Shown: one piece after another, positions 9,271 through 18,768 of the stretch
How positions within the stretch are numbered: the first letter of the stretch is position 1
Layout of the letters: each line of letters starts with the position of its first letter
The notes under the pieces: generated by a model
Databases searched by the model: none
Seen by the model: the letters and a program-made list of their open reading frames with translations, nothing else
Told to the model about the DNA's origin: nothing
Position numbers and translations under genes: made by a program
From: DMER64 sp964542305
Lineage (GTDB): Bacteria; Bacteroidota; Bacteroidia; Bacteroidales; UBA932
Assembly (NCBI GenBank): GCA_964542305.1
Contig: CAZITX010000007.1
Location: 27,052-91,051 of the forward strand
Direction: 5' to 3'
DNA: 64,000 nt

Positions 9271-10965
9271 ATGAGACGGATCTTTATTGCCATACTGATT
9301 ATTATACCTGCCATTTCCCTTAACGCACAGGAGGATATGCTACATGAAAGGTTGTATCTGAGCACCGACAAAGAGTGTTATCTTGCAGGAGAAGATATTT
9401 GGATATCTGCATTCTGTTACGATGCCTCAAATGGTACTCCCTCCCCTGTGAGTGCTGTAGCTTACCTGGAACTTCAAAACCTTTCGGCTTCTCCAGTCCA
9501 GTCCAAAATTGCCCTGAACAACGGCAGGGGAAGCGGATCAATCCATCTGCCCGTATCATTGCCTACGGGAATATACCGCCTGACAGGCTATACCCGTTAT
9601 ATGCACTCGGAAAGCGAACAAAATTTTCACTCGGGATTTATCACAGTTTACAATCCACTTACGTCGCTGCGTTCGGACAACGTTCGTACCCGCGGGGGAG
9701 ATGATTCTCTGAAATCAGTTGCCGTTTCACAGGATAACACCACCGGATGGGCTTTTTCGCTTTCCACAGACAAAAAATATTACCGTCCCGGGGAGAATGT
9801 CAGGATAATGTTCCGGAATCCGCTCCCGGAAAACATCTCGGCAAGTATTTCCGTTTCCCGACTGGACGATCTGAATTATTACCGCAATCCGTCCATTGTG
9901 GAAACGGTTGACAGTACGCGAAACGAAACGTTACAACCGTTTTTGCTGGACAAGGTGGATTACTCCGGGGAAATTATCCGCGGTCATGTTGTGGATGAAA
10001 ACAACGTGCCGGTCACGAACGTAGAAAGTTTTGGTTCCTATATTTCTATTGCGGGAAAGGATATTCAATATTTTACCGGCGAAATACGGGATAGCGGAAA
10101 AGTAAGGTTCTTTACCTCCAATCTTTACGGAGACGGCACATTGGTGAGTTACGTACCTTCTTTTAATCATAAGAAATACCACCTGGTATTGGATTCCGTA
10201 TATATGCATCCGCAGGTGAACTGGGTGCCGCAATTGATCCTTGACAAGACCCAGGAGGCAGTCTTATTGGAACGCAGCCTGGGAGTCCAGATAGCACAGG
10301 CTTACCGGATGGATACACTGGCTGTGGAAAAACGGCTGCCATCCAATCTATTGTTCGAAAATGCAGGGATTGTATACAAACTGGATGAATACACCCGTTT
10401 CCCCACTATGGGTGAAGTGCTCATTGAATTTATTCGTGAAGCCCGCTTTAGGACCGATAACGGGGCTCGCAGCTTGCAGATACGTATGAGGGATGCCACA
10501 GGAGTAGCCTATTATTTACAGGACCCTACGCCTCCCCTGGTTCTTCTGGACGGTATACCCATTGAAGATCATGAAAAGATCTATGCCTACGATCCGAATC
10601 TTGTTAAAGAAATTATCATATATACAGACAGGTACGCCTTCGGTTCTATCTATTACAACGGGATTATATTCTTCCGTACATTCAAAGGTGATTTCCCCGG
10701 ACTGGATCTGGATGAATCCATGCGCATACAGGAATTCAGGGGCGTGCAGAATCCCCGTTCCTTAGGTGTGGTTCCTGAAAACAGCCGCCTGCCCGACCTG
10801 CGTCACACACTTTACTGGGATCCCATTTTGGAACTAAATACCAATCAGTCTGTTACGGTTAATACAACTACTTCCGAAACAACAGGTACTTTCCGCGTAG
10901 TGATACAAGGTATGGACCTGAAAGGAAATCCTTTCACAACATCAACAGATTTTGTAGTAAAATAA
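9271..10965 (+). CDS. Exported MG2-like/plug-like domain protein
   Basis: I start this 564-residue protein at the ATG at 9271 (MRRIFIAI), which gives a clean signal peptide ending LNAQ; a longer in-frame start at 9244 overlaps the previous gene. Residues about 25-140 resemble an alpha-2-macroglobulin MG2 domain (RLYLSTDKECYLAGEDIWI and a GIYRLTGYTRYM strand). Near the C-terminus, PLVLLDGIPIED followed by YNGIIFFRT resembles a TonB-receptor plug domain without a barrel. Such proteins are common in Bacteroidota receptor operons but of unknown function. It lies 11 bp behind the DUF4249 gene and is the last gene of the operon. Confidence 0.75.
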   Translation: MRRIFIAILIIIPAISLNAQEDMLHERLYLSTDKECYLAGEDIWISAFCYDASNGTPSPVSAVAYLELQNLSASPVQSKIALNNGRGSGSIHLPVSLPTGIYRLTGYTRYMHSESEQNFHSGFITVYNPLTSLRSDNVRTRGGDDSLKSVAVSQDNTTGWAFSLSTDKKYYRPGENVRIMFRNPLPENISASISVSRLDDLNYYRNPSIVETVDSTRNETLQPFLLDKVDYSGEIIRGHVVDENNVPVTNVESFGSYISIAGKDIQYFTGEIRDSGKVRFFTSNLYGDGTLVSYVPSFNHKKYHLVLDSVYMHPQVNWVPQLILDKTQEAVLLERSLGVQIAQAYRMDTLAVEKRLPSNLLFENAGIVYKLDEYTRFPTMGEVLIEFIREARFRTDNGARSLQIRMRDATGVAYYLQDPTPPLVLLDGIPIEDHEKIYAYDPNLVKEIIIYTDRYAFGSIYYNGIIFFRTFKGDFPGLDLDESMRIQEFRGVQNPRSLGVVPENSRLPDLRHTLYWDPILELNTNQSVTVNTTTSETTGTFRVVIQGMDLKGNPFTTSTDFVVK

Positions 10966-10975
10966 AGGAGATCGT

Positions 10976-12256
10976 TTAGCGGCCTGTAACCTGGAGGTAA
11001 TGGCTTTTGGCTATCTGGTAATCTTTTACAGCGTCGGTTTTCTTATCGTAACTCTCCTGGAGAAATCCCCTGGCAGCCAGCAATTCGGTCAGGCTGACCG
11101 TGCCTGCTTTGAAATAATCCTCATTCAACCTTGCATTTTCTTCCGATTCTTCCACAGCCAGCTCCGCCAAAAGCAATTTTTGATATGATTCTATGAATGA
11201 GCCCCACGCCTGCCGGATCTGCATAAGCAATTGCTGCCTTCCGTCTTCTTTCTGAATACGGGCCCTGTCTTCTTCCAGTTTTTTCTGCCGGATCGCAAAA
11301 GAACCTCTTGCCCAATCAGATATGGGGACTTGCACGGCCGCCATCAGGGCTCCGTTCCAGTTGTTTTTGTCCAGCAGATTTTCATAATAATACATCGCAC
11401 CAACACCTAACTTAGGCAGATAACCTGCCCTTTCTATCTTTTTTTGCAGTTCAGCCGCACGCACCCCCATATCCAGCAAACGGTATTCGGTCCGCTGATC
11501 TATGACTGAAGCCGGTTCCACATAAAACTCCATAGGATCGGCAAAGACAAGGTCAGCAGGAGGACTGATTTCAAAGTTGTCCAATGAATCTACGGACAAC
11601 CCGATCTCACGTGCCAATGCCATGGTCGTTAAGTATATACCGTTTTCCAACTCCACATTTTTGGTAGTGAGGGTGTTCTTCTGCAATTTTACTTTCAGCA
11701 CTTCATTCCTTCCAAGTATCCCTGCATTGTAAGCCTGTTGAACGTCTTTTTCCACGGAATCCAATACGTTTTTCATTAGAGAGACGGTTTTACGTTTCTC
11801 TGTTAAAGAATACAGAAGCCAGTAATACTCTTCTGTTTTCTCCAGAACCTCGTCCACTGTTCTTTGTGTAAAGAGTTCACTGGAAAGGATACCCAAATTG
11901 GCCAGTTTTGTGGAATACAGGATCTTTCCTCCCATGAATACCGGTTGAATGGCCGTGGCACTTACCAAAATACCGTCTTTGAGCAGTTCCATGCTTCCCA
12001 GCATTCCCATGTCAATGGACATCATGGGGTTGCTTGCCTGAAAGCCCATCCCGAAAGCGGATACATTAGGAAAAAAATAGGTCAAAGCCTGTTTTTTCAT
12101 TTGGAGTGATATCTGCTCTCCCAATTTCATGTCTTGTATCCGGGCGTTGTTTTCAAGGGCCATTTGCCTGCAATCCTGTAATGAATAAGGTTGTGAGGCC
12201 AGCGGTTTGACAGCCAAAAGAGCGAAAGCAAATACCAAATAAAAGATCTTCTTCAT
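10976..12256 (-). CDS. TolC-family outer-membrane efflux protein
   Basis: This 426-residue protein has a signal peptide (about 1-21) and the duplicated long coiled-coil pattern of TolC proteins, beginning YSLQDCRQMALENNARIQDMKL. It would form the outer-membrane channel of the tripartite pump encoded just upstream. Its ATG shares one base with the stop of the RND gene (TAATG), so coupling is likely. The 3' end is 10 bp from the convergent end of the MG2-like gene. Substrate is unknown. Confidence 0.9.
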   Translation of the reverse strand: MKKIFYLVFAFALLAVKPLASQPYSLQDCRQMALENNARIQDMKLGEQISLQMKKQALTYFFPNVSAFGMGFQASNPMMSIDMGMLGSMELLKDGILVSATAIQPVFMGGKILYSTKLANLGILSSELFTQRTVDEVLEKTEEYYWLLYSLTEKRKTVSLMKNVLDSVEKDVQQAYNAGILGRNEVLKVKLQKNTLTTKNVELENGIYLTTMALAREIGLSVDSLDNFEISPPADLVFADPMEFYVEPASVIDQRTEYRLLDMGVRAAELQKKIERAGYLPKLGVGAMYYYENLLDKNNWNGALMAAVQVPISDWARGSFAIRQKKLEEDRARIQKEDGRQQLLMQIRQAWGSFIESYQKLLLAELAVEESEENARLNEDYFKAGTVSLTELLAARGFLQESYDKKTDAVKDYQIAKSHYLQVTGR

Positions 12257-15200
12257 TACAACGTCAGTTTTTCAGGTTCGCTAATAGACCGGGCTTTATC
12301 TTGTTTCCGGTATAACAGCCAGTAAATCACCGGCATAAATACAGAAACAAAGAACATAGAGGTAATGATGCCGAAACAAATGGTAGCCGCCATGGGTGCC
12401 CATAGTGAATCATTAACTATCAGCATGGGAATAACGGCTACGGCGGTAGACGATGATGTTTGGAAAATAGGTCGTATACGCCTGCATCCTGCCCTGAAAG
12501 CCGCTTCTTTAACAGACGATCCCTCTGCACGCAACAACTCGGCATAATCGAACATTATGATCCCGTTCCGGACCACCAGTCCTATCAGGGTCACCACACC
12601 CAGGAATGTGGTCATACTTACAGGCAGGCCCAGTATCCAGGTTCCAACAAGGGCTCCTAAAATGCTTAAAGTGGTGGATCCCATCACCAAGAAAGCCAGG
12701 GATACCTTTTTAAAATGGAACAACAGGATAAGGAATATCAGAAATACAGCTATGGCCACTCCCTGCAGGATACCGGGCATCAATGATTTATCTGCATGGT
12801 AAGTGCCTCCGTACTGGTAACGTATCCCTTCCGGCATGGTTGTGTTGTCCATAACCTCCTTCACCTGATCAAAGACATCTGTCGATATTTTCCCGTAATT
12901 CAGGTCCATCATCAGTGTCAAGGTAGGATATCCGTTTCTTCTGACTATTTGGGAGATATTCCATTCGGGTTCCAGGTCTGCTATCTGTCTCAGAGGTACA
13001 CTAACCCCGGGGATCATCCCCTGTACGTATTCATCACCCAGGCTTACTATATCCGGGGACTGTCCGTTTTCTTGCGTACGTATAACCACCGGAACCGTCT
13101 TGCCGCCGGTCAGCACCGAGGTTACCGGAACACCGGAGTACCTGGAGGCAAGATTGAGCGACAGGTAGCCGGGATTAATCCCTACCCTGGACGCTTTAGT
13201 TGCATCTACTTGTACATCAACACCGTATTGCATTCCTCCAAAGTCGGAGCGTACGCTGGCAATATAAGGTATCTCTCTCAACACTAAGGCCAACGAATCT
13301 CCCAGGTGCATCAATGCCTGTTTGTCTTCCCCTATTAGCCTTACCTCTACCTCGTTAGGTGCCAGCATTGAATAATCCAGTTGCTTGACGCGAACATACG
13401 TTCCCGGAAAATAGTGAATGTATTTTTTTTGGTATTCAGCTACAAGGGTTTCAGTCACCTTTGAAGACGGAGTGTTTACAATGAACTGCGCAAAATGCGA
13501 TCCGGGGACCTGGGGCGTATAGGAGGCCTGGAACCTGGGCGCACTGGTACCGATGAAAGAAGTAACGGCCAGGACCCGCTCATCCGTTTGTATCATATTA
13601 CGCAGCGAATCCGAGACCTTTTCCGTTTCTTCAAGTGCTGATCCGAAAGGCAGGTATATCTCTACCACAAACTGGTTCCTGTCTGCCATGGGCATCAGGC
13701 GTTTTGGCAATTGCATATATACAAAAAAAGGCAGAACCAGGAACAGGATTATGACCACTATGACCCATACCGGGTGGGCAAATGCCTTTCGTAAGGTTTT
13801 TTCATAGAAGATCCCGAACATTTCCAGGATAGATATTCCTCTTTTGCTTTTCTGCCGCTGTTTCTCCACCACCTGCTTCAATCCTTTCCGAATGGTGAAA
13901 TACTGAAAATACGGAATATAAAGCATTGCAATAGCCAAAGAAACCATCAGGGAAATGGATATGGCCCACGGTGCCATAAAGATAAATTCCACAAAGTTTT
14001 CGGGAAATGTGAAATAGAACGGAAAAAAGGTAATACTTATGGCCAATGTTGCTGAAAAGACGGAGCGGAAATAGGAACTGGCTGCTTTTATGGAAGCTTT
14101 CCACCGGCTCATCCCGTGATCCAGGAAGGTCATGTAATTGTCTATGACCACAATGCTGTCATCCACCACCATACCCAAAACGACCAGAAGGGAGGCAAGT
14201 GTCACAGTATTGATCTCAAATCCGATGACATACATAATCCCTATGGAAATGAATATTGTTATTGGGATGGCTGTTGCAGCAACCGATGCCACCCTCAGGG
14301 GCAGCATCACAATCATAACGGCAATAACCGCCAGGATAGCCGTCAACATTTCCTTGAGGAACGAATATACCGAATCCGAAACAACTTTGGGCTGATCTGC
14401 AATCCGGAACACACTTACATCCGGAGGGAGTTCCGTTTCAAAATCCTTCAGGATCTGATCTACCTGTTTTCCCAGCTCCACCATATTGAACCCTTTGCTC
14501 ATTTCCATGGACAAAAGGAGGCATTTTTTGCCATTATTGGTTATGTAACTCATGGGGTCAGGGTATTCCCTGACTATTTTTCCTATATCCTTAACACGCA
14601 GCACATTGCCTGACCCGTCAAAATAAACGGGTTGTTCCAGGATCTCCTGTTCACTGGTATAGGCGTTGTTCAGGTGAATGGGGACCACATCCCCCATGGA
14701 TGTAATACTACCAGATGAAGTGATTAGCCCTCCGGCAAACAGCTGGATCATTATCTGTTGCGTATTCAGGGCGTAAGCAGCCAGTTTTTCCTTGTCCAGG
14801 TATATACTTATCTGCTCCTCCTGTTGACCGTACCGCTTCAGATTGGCAACTATCGGTAACGTGCGCAGACGGCCTTCCAGAACATCCATTATCTTACCCA
14901 GCTGGGTATAAGTTTTGGAATCACTTTCCAGGGTGATCAGGATGGCCGAGGTTTCTCCGAATTCGCTTATAACCATCAGAGGCAAAACGCCCGGGGGAAG
15001 CTGCACCCTCAAATCGTCCAGGTTCAGACGCAGGTTGGCATAGAAATCCCGGGGATTTTTTTCAGAATCGACAAGGTCCATAACAAAATAGACCATACCG
15101 TCACGGGTCAGAGAATATGTATTTTCCCTGTCAACTTCCTTGTAACTTAAAAGATGCCTTTCAAGTGGAACTGTCAACTCTTCCTCTACCTGTTCAGAAG

Positions 15201-15378
15201 AAGCTCCCGGGTAGATCCCAAGGACCAGGGCATTGCGTATCGTGAAGTCCGGGTATTCCTTTTTTGGCATATTGGGCAATGCATAAATACCCAGTCCCAC
15301 AAGGAAAGCAACCAGCAGAAGAACAATCTTGTGATTGTGCATTGTCCATTCGACAACGCCTTTTCTCTTGTTACTCAT
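12256..15378 (-). CDS. RND-family efflux pump inner-membrane permease
   Basis: At 1040 residues the protein has full length for an AcrB/HAE1-type RND transporter: an N-terminal membrane helix (LLLVAFLVGLGIYALP), two large periplasmic loops and two groups of membrane helices. The proton-relay acids are present in GMVVDDSIVVIDN (paired Asp in the fourth membrane helix). It exports substrates by proton antiport, working with the adaptor encoded upstream (8-bp overlap) and the TolC protein downstream. The periplasmic porter domains lack any motif that would let me separate drug from metal or lipid export. Confidence 0.92.
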   Translation of the reverse strand: MSNKRKGVVEWTMHNHKIVLLLVAFLVGLGIYALPNMPKKEYPDFTIRNALVLGIYPGASSEQVEEELTVPLERHLLSYKEVDRENTYSLTRDGMVYFVMDLVDSEKNPRDFYANLRLNLDDLRVQLPPGVLPLMVISEFGETSAILITLESDSKTYTQLGKIMDVLEGRLRTLPIVANLKRYGQQEEQISIYLDKEKLAAYALNTQQIMIQLFAGGLITSSGSITSMGDVVPIHLNNAYTSEQEILEQPVYFDGSGNVLRVKDIGKIVREYPDPMSYITNNGKKCLLLSMEMSKGFNMVELGKQVDQILKDFETELPPDVSVFRIADQPKVVSDSVYSFLKEMLTAILAVIAVMIVMLPLRVASVAATAIPITIFISIGIMYVIGFEINTVTLASLLVVLGMVVDDSIVVIDNYMTFLDHGMSRWKASIKAASSYFRSVFSATLAISITFFPFYFTFPENFVEFIFMAPWAISISLMVSLAIAMLYIPYFQYFTIRKGLKQVVEKQRQKSKRGISILEMFGIFYEKTLRKAFAHPVWVIVVIILFLVLPFFVYMQLPKRLMPMADRNQFVVEIYLPFGSALEETEKVSDSLRNMIQTDERVLAVTSFIGTSAPRFQASYTPQVPGSHFAQFIVNTPSSKVTETLVAEYQKKYIHYFPGTYVRVKQLDYSMLAPNEVEVRLIGEDKQALMHLGDSLALVLREIPYIASVRSDFGGMQYGVDVQVDATKASRVGINPGYLSLNLASRYSGVPVTSVLTGGKTVPVVIRTQENGQSPDIVSLGDEYVQGMIPGVSVPLRQIADLEPEWNISQIVRRNGYPTLTLMMDLNYGKISTDVFDQVKEVMDNTTMPEGIRYQYGGTYHADKSLMPGILQGVAIAVFLIFLILLFHFKKVSLAFLVMGSTTLSILGALVGTWILGLPVSMTTFLGVVTLIGLVVRNGIIMFDYAELLRAEGSSVKEAAFRAGCRRIRPIFQTSSSTAVAVIPMLIVNDSLWAPMAATICFGIITSMFFVSVFMPVIYWLLYRKQDKARSISEPEKLTL

Positions 15379-16420
15379 TGACCACGACTACCTTAATGTT
15401 ATCACTGATCCTGTCAAAGCCGGATATCACTATGCAGTCCCCGGGAACTACACCATTCAGGATGGTTACGCCCCCGGAAACGATCTCTCCCACTTCCACA
15501 CTTCTTCTCTCCACTTTGTTATCCTGATCAACAACCCAAACAAAATGACCTTTTCCGAATTCCAAAGGCATCACGGCATTTACCGGAAGTACAAGACTGT
15601 TTTCCCCTGTTATGTTCGCGATAAAGACTTTACACACCATCCCGGGAAGCAGACCGCCCTGATCCTGGTCCGGAGCAATCTTCACATCGTAACTGTGCGA
15701 CAGGGGATGTGCACGGACACCCTTTTCCACGATCTTTCCGGAAAATTGCGCGTTCCGGAGGGCTCCCACAGTAATGCGTGCCGTCTGACCGGTGCGGGTA
15801 TCGAATATTTCGTTTTCGGGAATGGCTACTTTAATGAGCGGTTTGTGCGTATTTAGCAGGGTCAACACCGGTTGGTCAGGAAGAACGTTCATGCCCGGTT
15901 CCATCATACGCTCCCCCACCACACCCCGCTGGGGCGCATGAAGCTTTGTCTCGGCAAGGGATTTGGCGGCAATTCTTTCCGAGGCGCGGGCCTGTTCCAG
16001 TTTGGTCTGTATTTCAATGAATTGTATTTCAGGGAGGCTGTTCGATTCGTAGAGCTGTTGCAACCTTTGGTAAGCATCCTCTGCCTGGTGCAGGGTGGCT
16101 GCCGCTGTGGCATACATATTCTCCAGCGTTGCGGGATCCGTTTCAGCCAAAAGCTGCCCTTCCACAACGGTTTGACCTTCCCGAACGTATACATTTTTGA
16201 TCTTTCCGGGAGTGGGAAAACTCAGCATAACGCTGTTAGATTCTTCCACCACCCCGATGTATTCTCTTTCTGAACAGGTCATGGACTCGGTTAGGGTAAT
16301 TACTTCAACTTTTACTTCACCTGCCACAGACTGGTAATTTCTGTTCTTTGAACGGCATGAAGTGAGTATCAGGATCACTGCCAAAACAATCAGAATGCCT
16401 TTATTTATTGGTGATTTCAT
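15371..16420 (-). CDS. RND pump periplasmic adaptor (HlyD/AcrA family) lipoprotein
   Basis: I use the ATG at 16420 (MKSPINKG, 349 residues); the longer reading from a TTG at 16444 would start upstream of the predicted transcription start. A lipoprotein signal ends in LILTSC at about residue 22. The lipoyl-like half motifs (GKIKNVYVREGQTVVEGQLL and LHAPQRGVVGERMMEPGMNV) flank a coiled-coil hairpin at about residues 85-135, the standard layout of membrane fusion proteins. It bridges the permease and the TolC-like channel. First gene of the three-gene pump operon. Confidence 0.9.
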   Translation of the reverse strand: MKSPINKGILIVLAVILILTSCRSKNRNYQSVAGEVKVEVITLTESMTCSEREYIGVVEESNSVMLSFPTPGKIKNVYVREGQTVVEGQLLAETDPATLENMYATAAATLHQAEDAYQRLQQLYESNSLPEIQFIEIQTKLEQARASERIAAKSLAETKLHAPQRGVVGERMMEPGMNVLPDQPVLTLLNTHKPLIKVAIPENEIFDTRTGQTARITVGALRNAQFSGKIVEKGVRAHPLSHSYDVKIAPDQDQGGLLPGMVCKVFIANITGENSLVLPVNAVMPLEFGKGHFVWVVDQDNKVERRSVEVGEIVSGGVTILNGVVPGDCIVISGFDRISDNIKVVVVNE

Positions 16421-16441
16421 AGAAGGGTTTGTTAGGGTATA

Positions 16442-16449
16442 CAAAAGTA
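16442..16449 (-). promoter_or_regulatory. Candidate -7 box for the RND pump operon
   Basis: Minus-strand TACTTTTG fits TAnnTTTG and lies 22 bp before the ATG at 16420. Confidence 0.5.
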
Positions 16450-16470
16450 ATTAAAATCAGGGAAAACCTT

Positions 16471-16478
16471 TATATTTG
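16471..16478 (+). promoter_or_regulatory. Candidate -7 box for queH
   Basis: TATATTTG fits TAnnTTTG and ends 12 bp before the ATG at 16491, predicting a very short leader. It pairs back to back with the box at 16442-16449. Confidence 0.55.
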
Positions 16479-16490
16479 TACAATATATCT

Positions 16491-17072
16491 ATGAAAAACG
16501 ACCGTAAAAAATTGCTGCTTCATGTCTGTTGCGGACCGTGTTCGACAACTGCCCTGGAACGTTTGTTCCCGGAATACGATGTTACCGTTTTTTTCTACAA
16601 TCCCAACATTGCTCCTGAACGGGAATATATCCTGAGAAGAGACGAGACAAAAAGATACGCCCTGGAAGTATTCGGTTCCAAAGTTGGCTTTGAGGAAGGA
16701 GCATTTCGCCCGGATGTTTTCCCGGAAGCCGTCAAAGGGTATGAGAACGAACCTGAAGGAGGTCGCCGCTGTGAAATTTGTTTTCGCCTGAGACTGGAAG
16801 AAACAGCCCGTTATGCAAGGGAAAACGGATACTCCTATTTTTGCACTACCCTGACCCTGAGTCCTCACAAGAACGCATTGTTGATCAACCGTTTAGGCGA
16901 AGAACTGGCACGAAAACACGAAGGACTGACTTACCTCCCTTCAGATTTAAAAAAACGGAACGGTTTTGGCCGTTCCGTTGAAATCTCAAAAAAACACGAA
17001 CTGTATCGTCAGAATTATTGCGGATGCGTTTTCTCTATGAAACAGTCTGCTACTTATAAAGGAAACGTTTGA
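16491..17072 (+). CDS. queH: Epoxyqueuosine reductase QueH
   Basis: This 193-residue protein matches QueH (DUF208), the cobalamin-independent enzyme that reduces epoxyqueuosine to queuosine in tRNA. The metal-binding cysteines are visible: HVCCGPC near residue 10, CEIC near residue 90 and YCGC near residue 181. The family uses these for an iron-sulfur cluster and an extra iron. I start at the ATG at 16491; the longer TTG reading would begin inside the predicted promoter. The last 23 bp overlap the convergent acyl-CoA synthetase gene. The queA gene of the same pathway lies at 32232-33476. Confidence 0.92.
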   Translation: MKNDRKKLLLHVCCGPCSTTALERLFPEYDVTVFFYNPNIAPEREYILRRDETKRYALEVFGSKVGFEEGAFRPDVFPEAVKGYENEPEGGRRCEICFRLRLEETARYARENGYSYFCTTLTLSPHKNALLINRLGEELARKHEGLTYLPSDLKKRNGFGRSVEISKKHELYRQNYCGCVFSMKQSATYKGNV

Positions 17073-18696
17073 TACTACGTTTGGGGGTCTTTTCAAAAGC
17101 TTCCGGCTGCAGTTCAATTTTATGTATCCGGCTGAATACCGGCAGCAACATATTCAACCGCATACGGTTTTCTTCCATCAGCTGGGCCAGATTCATTGTA
17201 TCCAGTGATTCCTGGGAAACCCGGTCGTAATCGGGAAATACCAGTGCCACCAGTTTTTTGTCCCTTTCCACAACAATAGACTCTACCACATAAGGCTGGT
17301 TGTTTAGTTTGTCTTCAATTTCCTCGGGATAAATATTCTGCCCGTTTGCCCCGATGATCAGGTTTTTGCTGCGGCCTTTAATAAATATGTTGTTGTTCTT
17401 GTCTATAAGACCCAGGTCTCCGGTACGGAGCCATCCGTCTTTGGTAAAAGCGGCAGCCGTAGCTTCCGGATTCTTGTAGTACCCTATCATCACGTTGTCT
17501 CCACGCGCCTGCAATTCTCCCACTATGGTGTGAGGATCGTCTGAATCTACTCTCAGAGACATTCTGTGTACGGGTTTCCCGCAGGATCCTTTTACGAATT
17601 TTTGGGTGTCTTCATAAGACAGCAACGGAGCACACTCGGTCATTCCGTACCCTACAGTGTAAGGTAATTTAATGATCTTCATGAGGTCTTCCACTTCCTG
17701 GTTGATGGCAGCTCCGCCAATGACTATGGTTCTGATCTTGCCTCCGAATGCGTGCAGTAATTTCTTCCTTATCTGCTTATGGATCACGGAAGCCAGCCCG
17801 GGGACCTTCATGATGGATTTGACTATGGGTTTACGGATGGTGGGGAACACCGAGCTTTTGAATATTTTTTCAATGACCAGGGGCACGGTGATCAGCATGT
17901 ATGGCTGCACGGTGGCCAGGGCATCCAGAAGAACCTTGGGTGACGGAACCTTGCCGAGGAAGAAGACCTGAGTGCCTCCTGCCAACTGGTATATATATTC
18001 AAAGGCCATCCCGTACATGTGTGCCATTGGCAGCATTGATACGATATTGTCGCCCGGGCCGTTGGGCAGTTCACTCAAGCCAAATTGAATGTTCGAGCTG
18101 ATGTTCCGGTAAGTTAGCATGACTCCCTTTGGAGCACTTGTTGTACCTGATGTGTAATTGATCAGGGCCAGGTCGTCAAAATTGTCCGTAGGATAATTGA
18201 CATTATCCGGGCCAAACCCGTCTGGATACTTTTCGTGAAACAAGGCATCCATATTATCGTCCGCTTCCTTTACGGCCTGGTTTTTAACATATGCTATCTG
18301 CCAATCTTCCAACACAACAACCAGCTCCAGAAGGGGCATGCGGGCAATGTCCGTTTTGTCCCATATCTCACGGCTTACGAAAAAGATACGTGATTCAGAG
18401 TGATCGGTTAACGTCATAATACTGTCTGGAAGAAAATCGTTCAGCAACGGTACGGCAACCGCTTCATATGAGGTGGCCGCCATGAAAGCAATACCCCATT
18501 CAGCACTGTTGGGACCGCACAAAGCGACTTTATCTCCTTTTTTTAATCCCATTTTCTCAAACAGGATATGGTAACGGGCGATCTTGCTCGCCATTTCGCC
18601 ATACGTGTAGGAATTCTTTTTATAGTTAGTAAGCGCAGGCATATCCCAGGCACTAACTATACTGTTGTGGATGTATTCCAGATAATGAGTTTTCAT
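17050..18696 (-). CDS. Long-chain acyl-CoA synthetase (AMP-forming)
   Basis: The 548-residue protein is an ANL-superfamily ligase. Visible motifs are the P-loop YTSGTTSAPKG (about residue 181), GYGMTECAP (about 345) and the hinge GWLRTGDLG (about 420), with a C-terminal Lys-rich end (KTPKRSIKRFLYK) holding the adenylation lysine. It probably activates fatty acids to acyl-CoA via acyl-AMP. It lies 72 bp downstream of the thiolase gene on the same strand, so it may be read through from the lysine operon or have its own promoter in the T-rich gap; I see no good -7 box there. Chain-length preference is not determinable. Confidence 0.85.
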   Translation of the reverse strand: MKTHYLEYIHNSIVSAWDMPALTNYKKNSYTYGEMASKIARYHILFEKMGLKKGDKVALCGPNSAEWGIAFMAATSYEAVAVPLLNDFLPDSIMTLTDHSESRIFFVSREIWDKTDIARMPLLELVVVLEDWQIAYVKNQAVKEADDNMDALFHEKYPDGFGPDNVNYPTDNFDDLALINYTSGTTSAPKGVMLTYRNISSNIQFGLSELPNGPGDNIVSMLPMAHMYGMAFEYIYQLAGGTQVFFLGKVPSPKVLLDALATVQPYMLITVPLVIEKIFKSSVFPTIRKPIVKSIMKVPGLASVIHKQIRKKLLHAFGGKIRTIVIGGAAINQEVEDLMKIIKLPYTVGYGMTECAPLLSYEDTQKFVKGSCGKPVHRMSLRVDSDDPHTIVGELQARGDNVMIGYYKNPEATAAAFTKDGWLRTGDLGLIDKNNNIFIKGRSKNLIIGANGQNIYPEEIEDKLNNQPYVVESIVVERDKKLVALVFPDYDRVSQESLDTMNLAQLMEENRMRLNMLLPVFSRIHKIELQPEAFEKTPKRSIKRFLYK

Positions 18697-18768
18697 AACC
18701 AGTATTTTTTTTTAATACGGTTAAAAATATGTATTTTTTTTGAATAAAAAACCCTGTAATTTTCAGAA

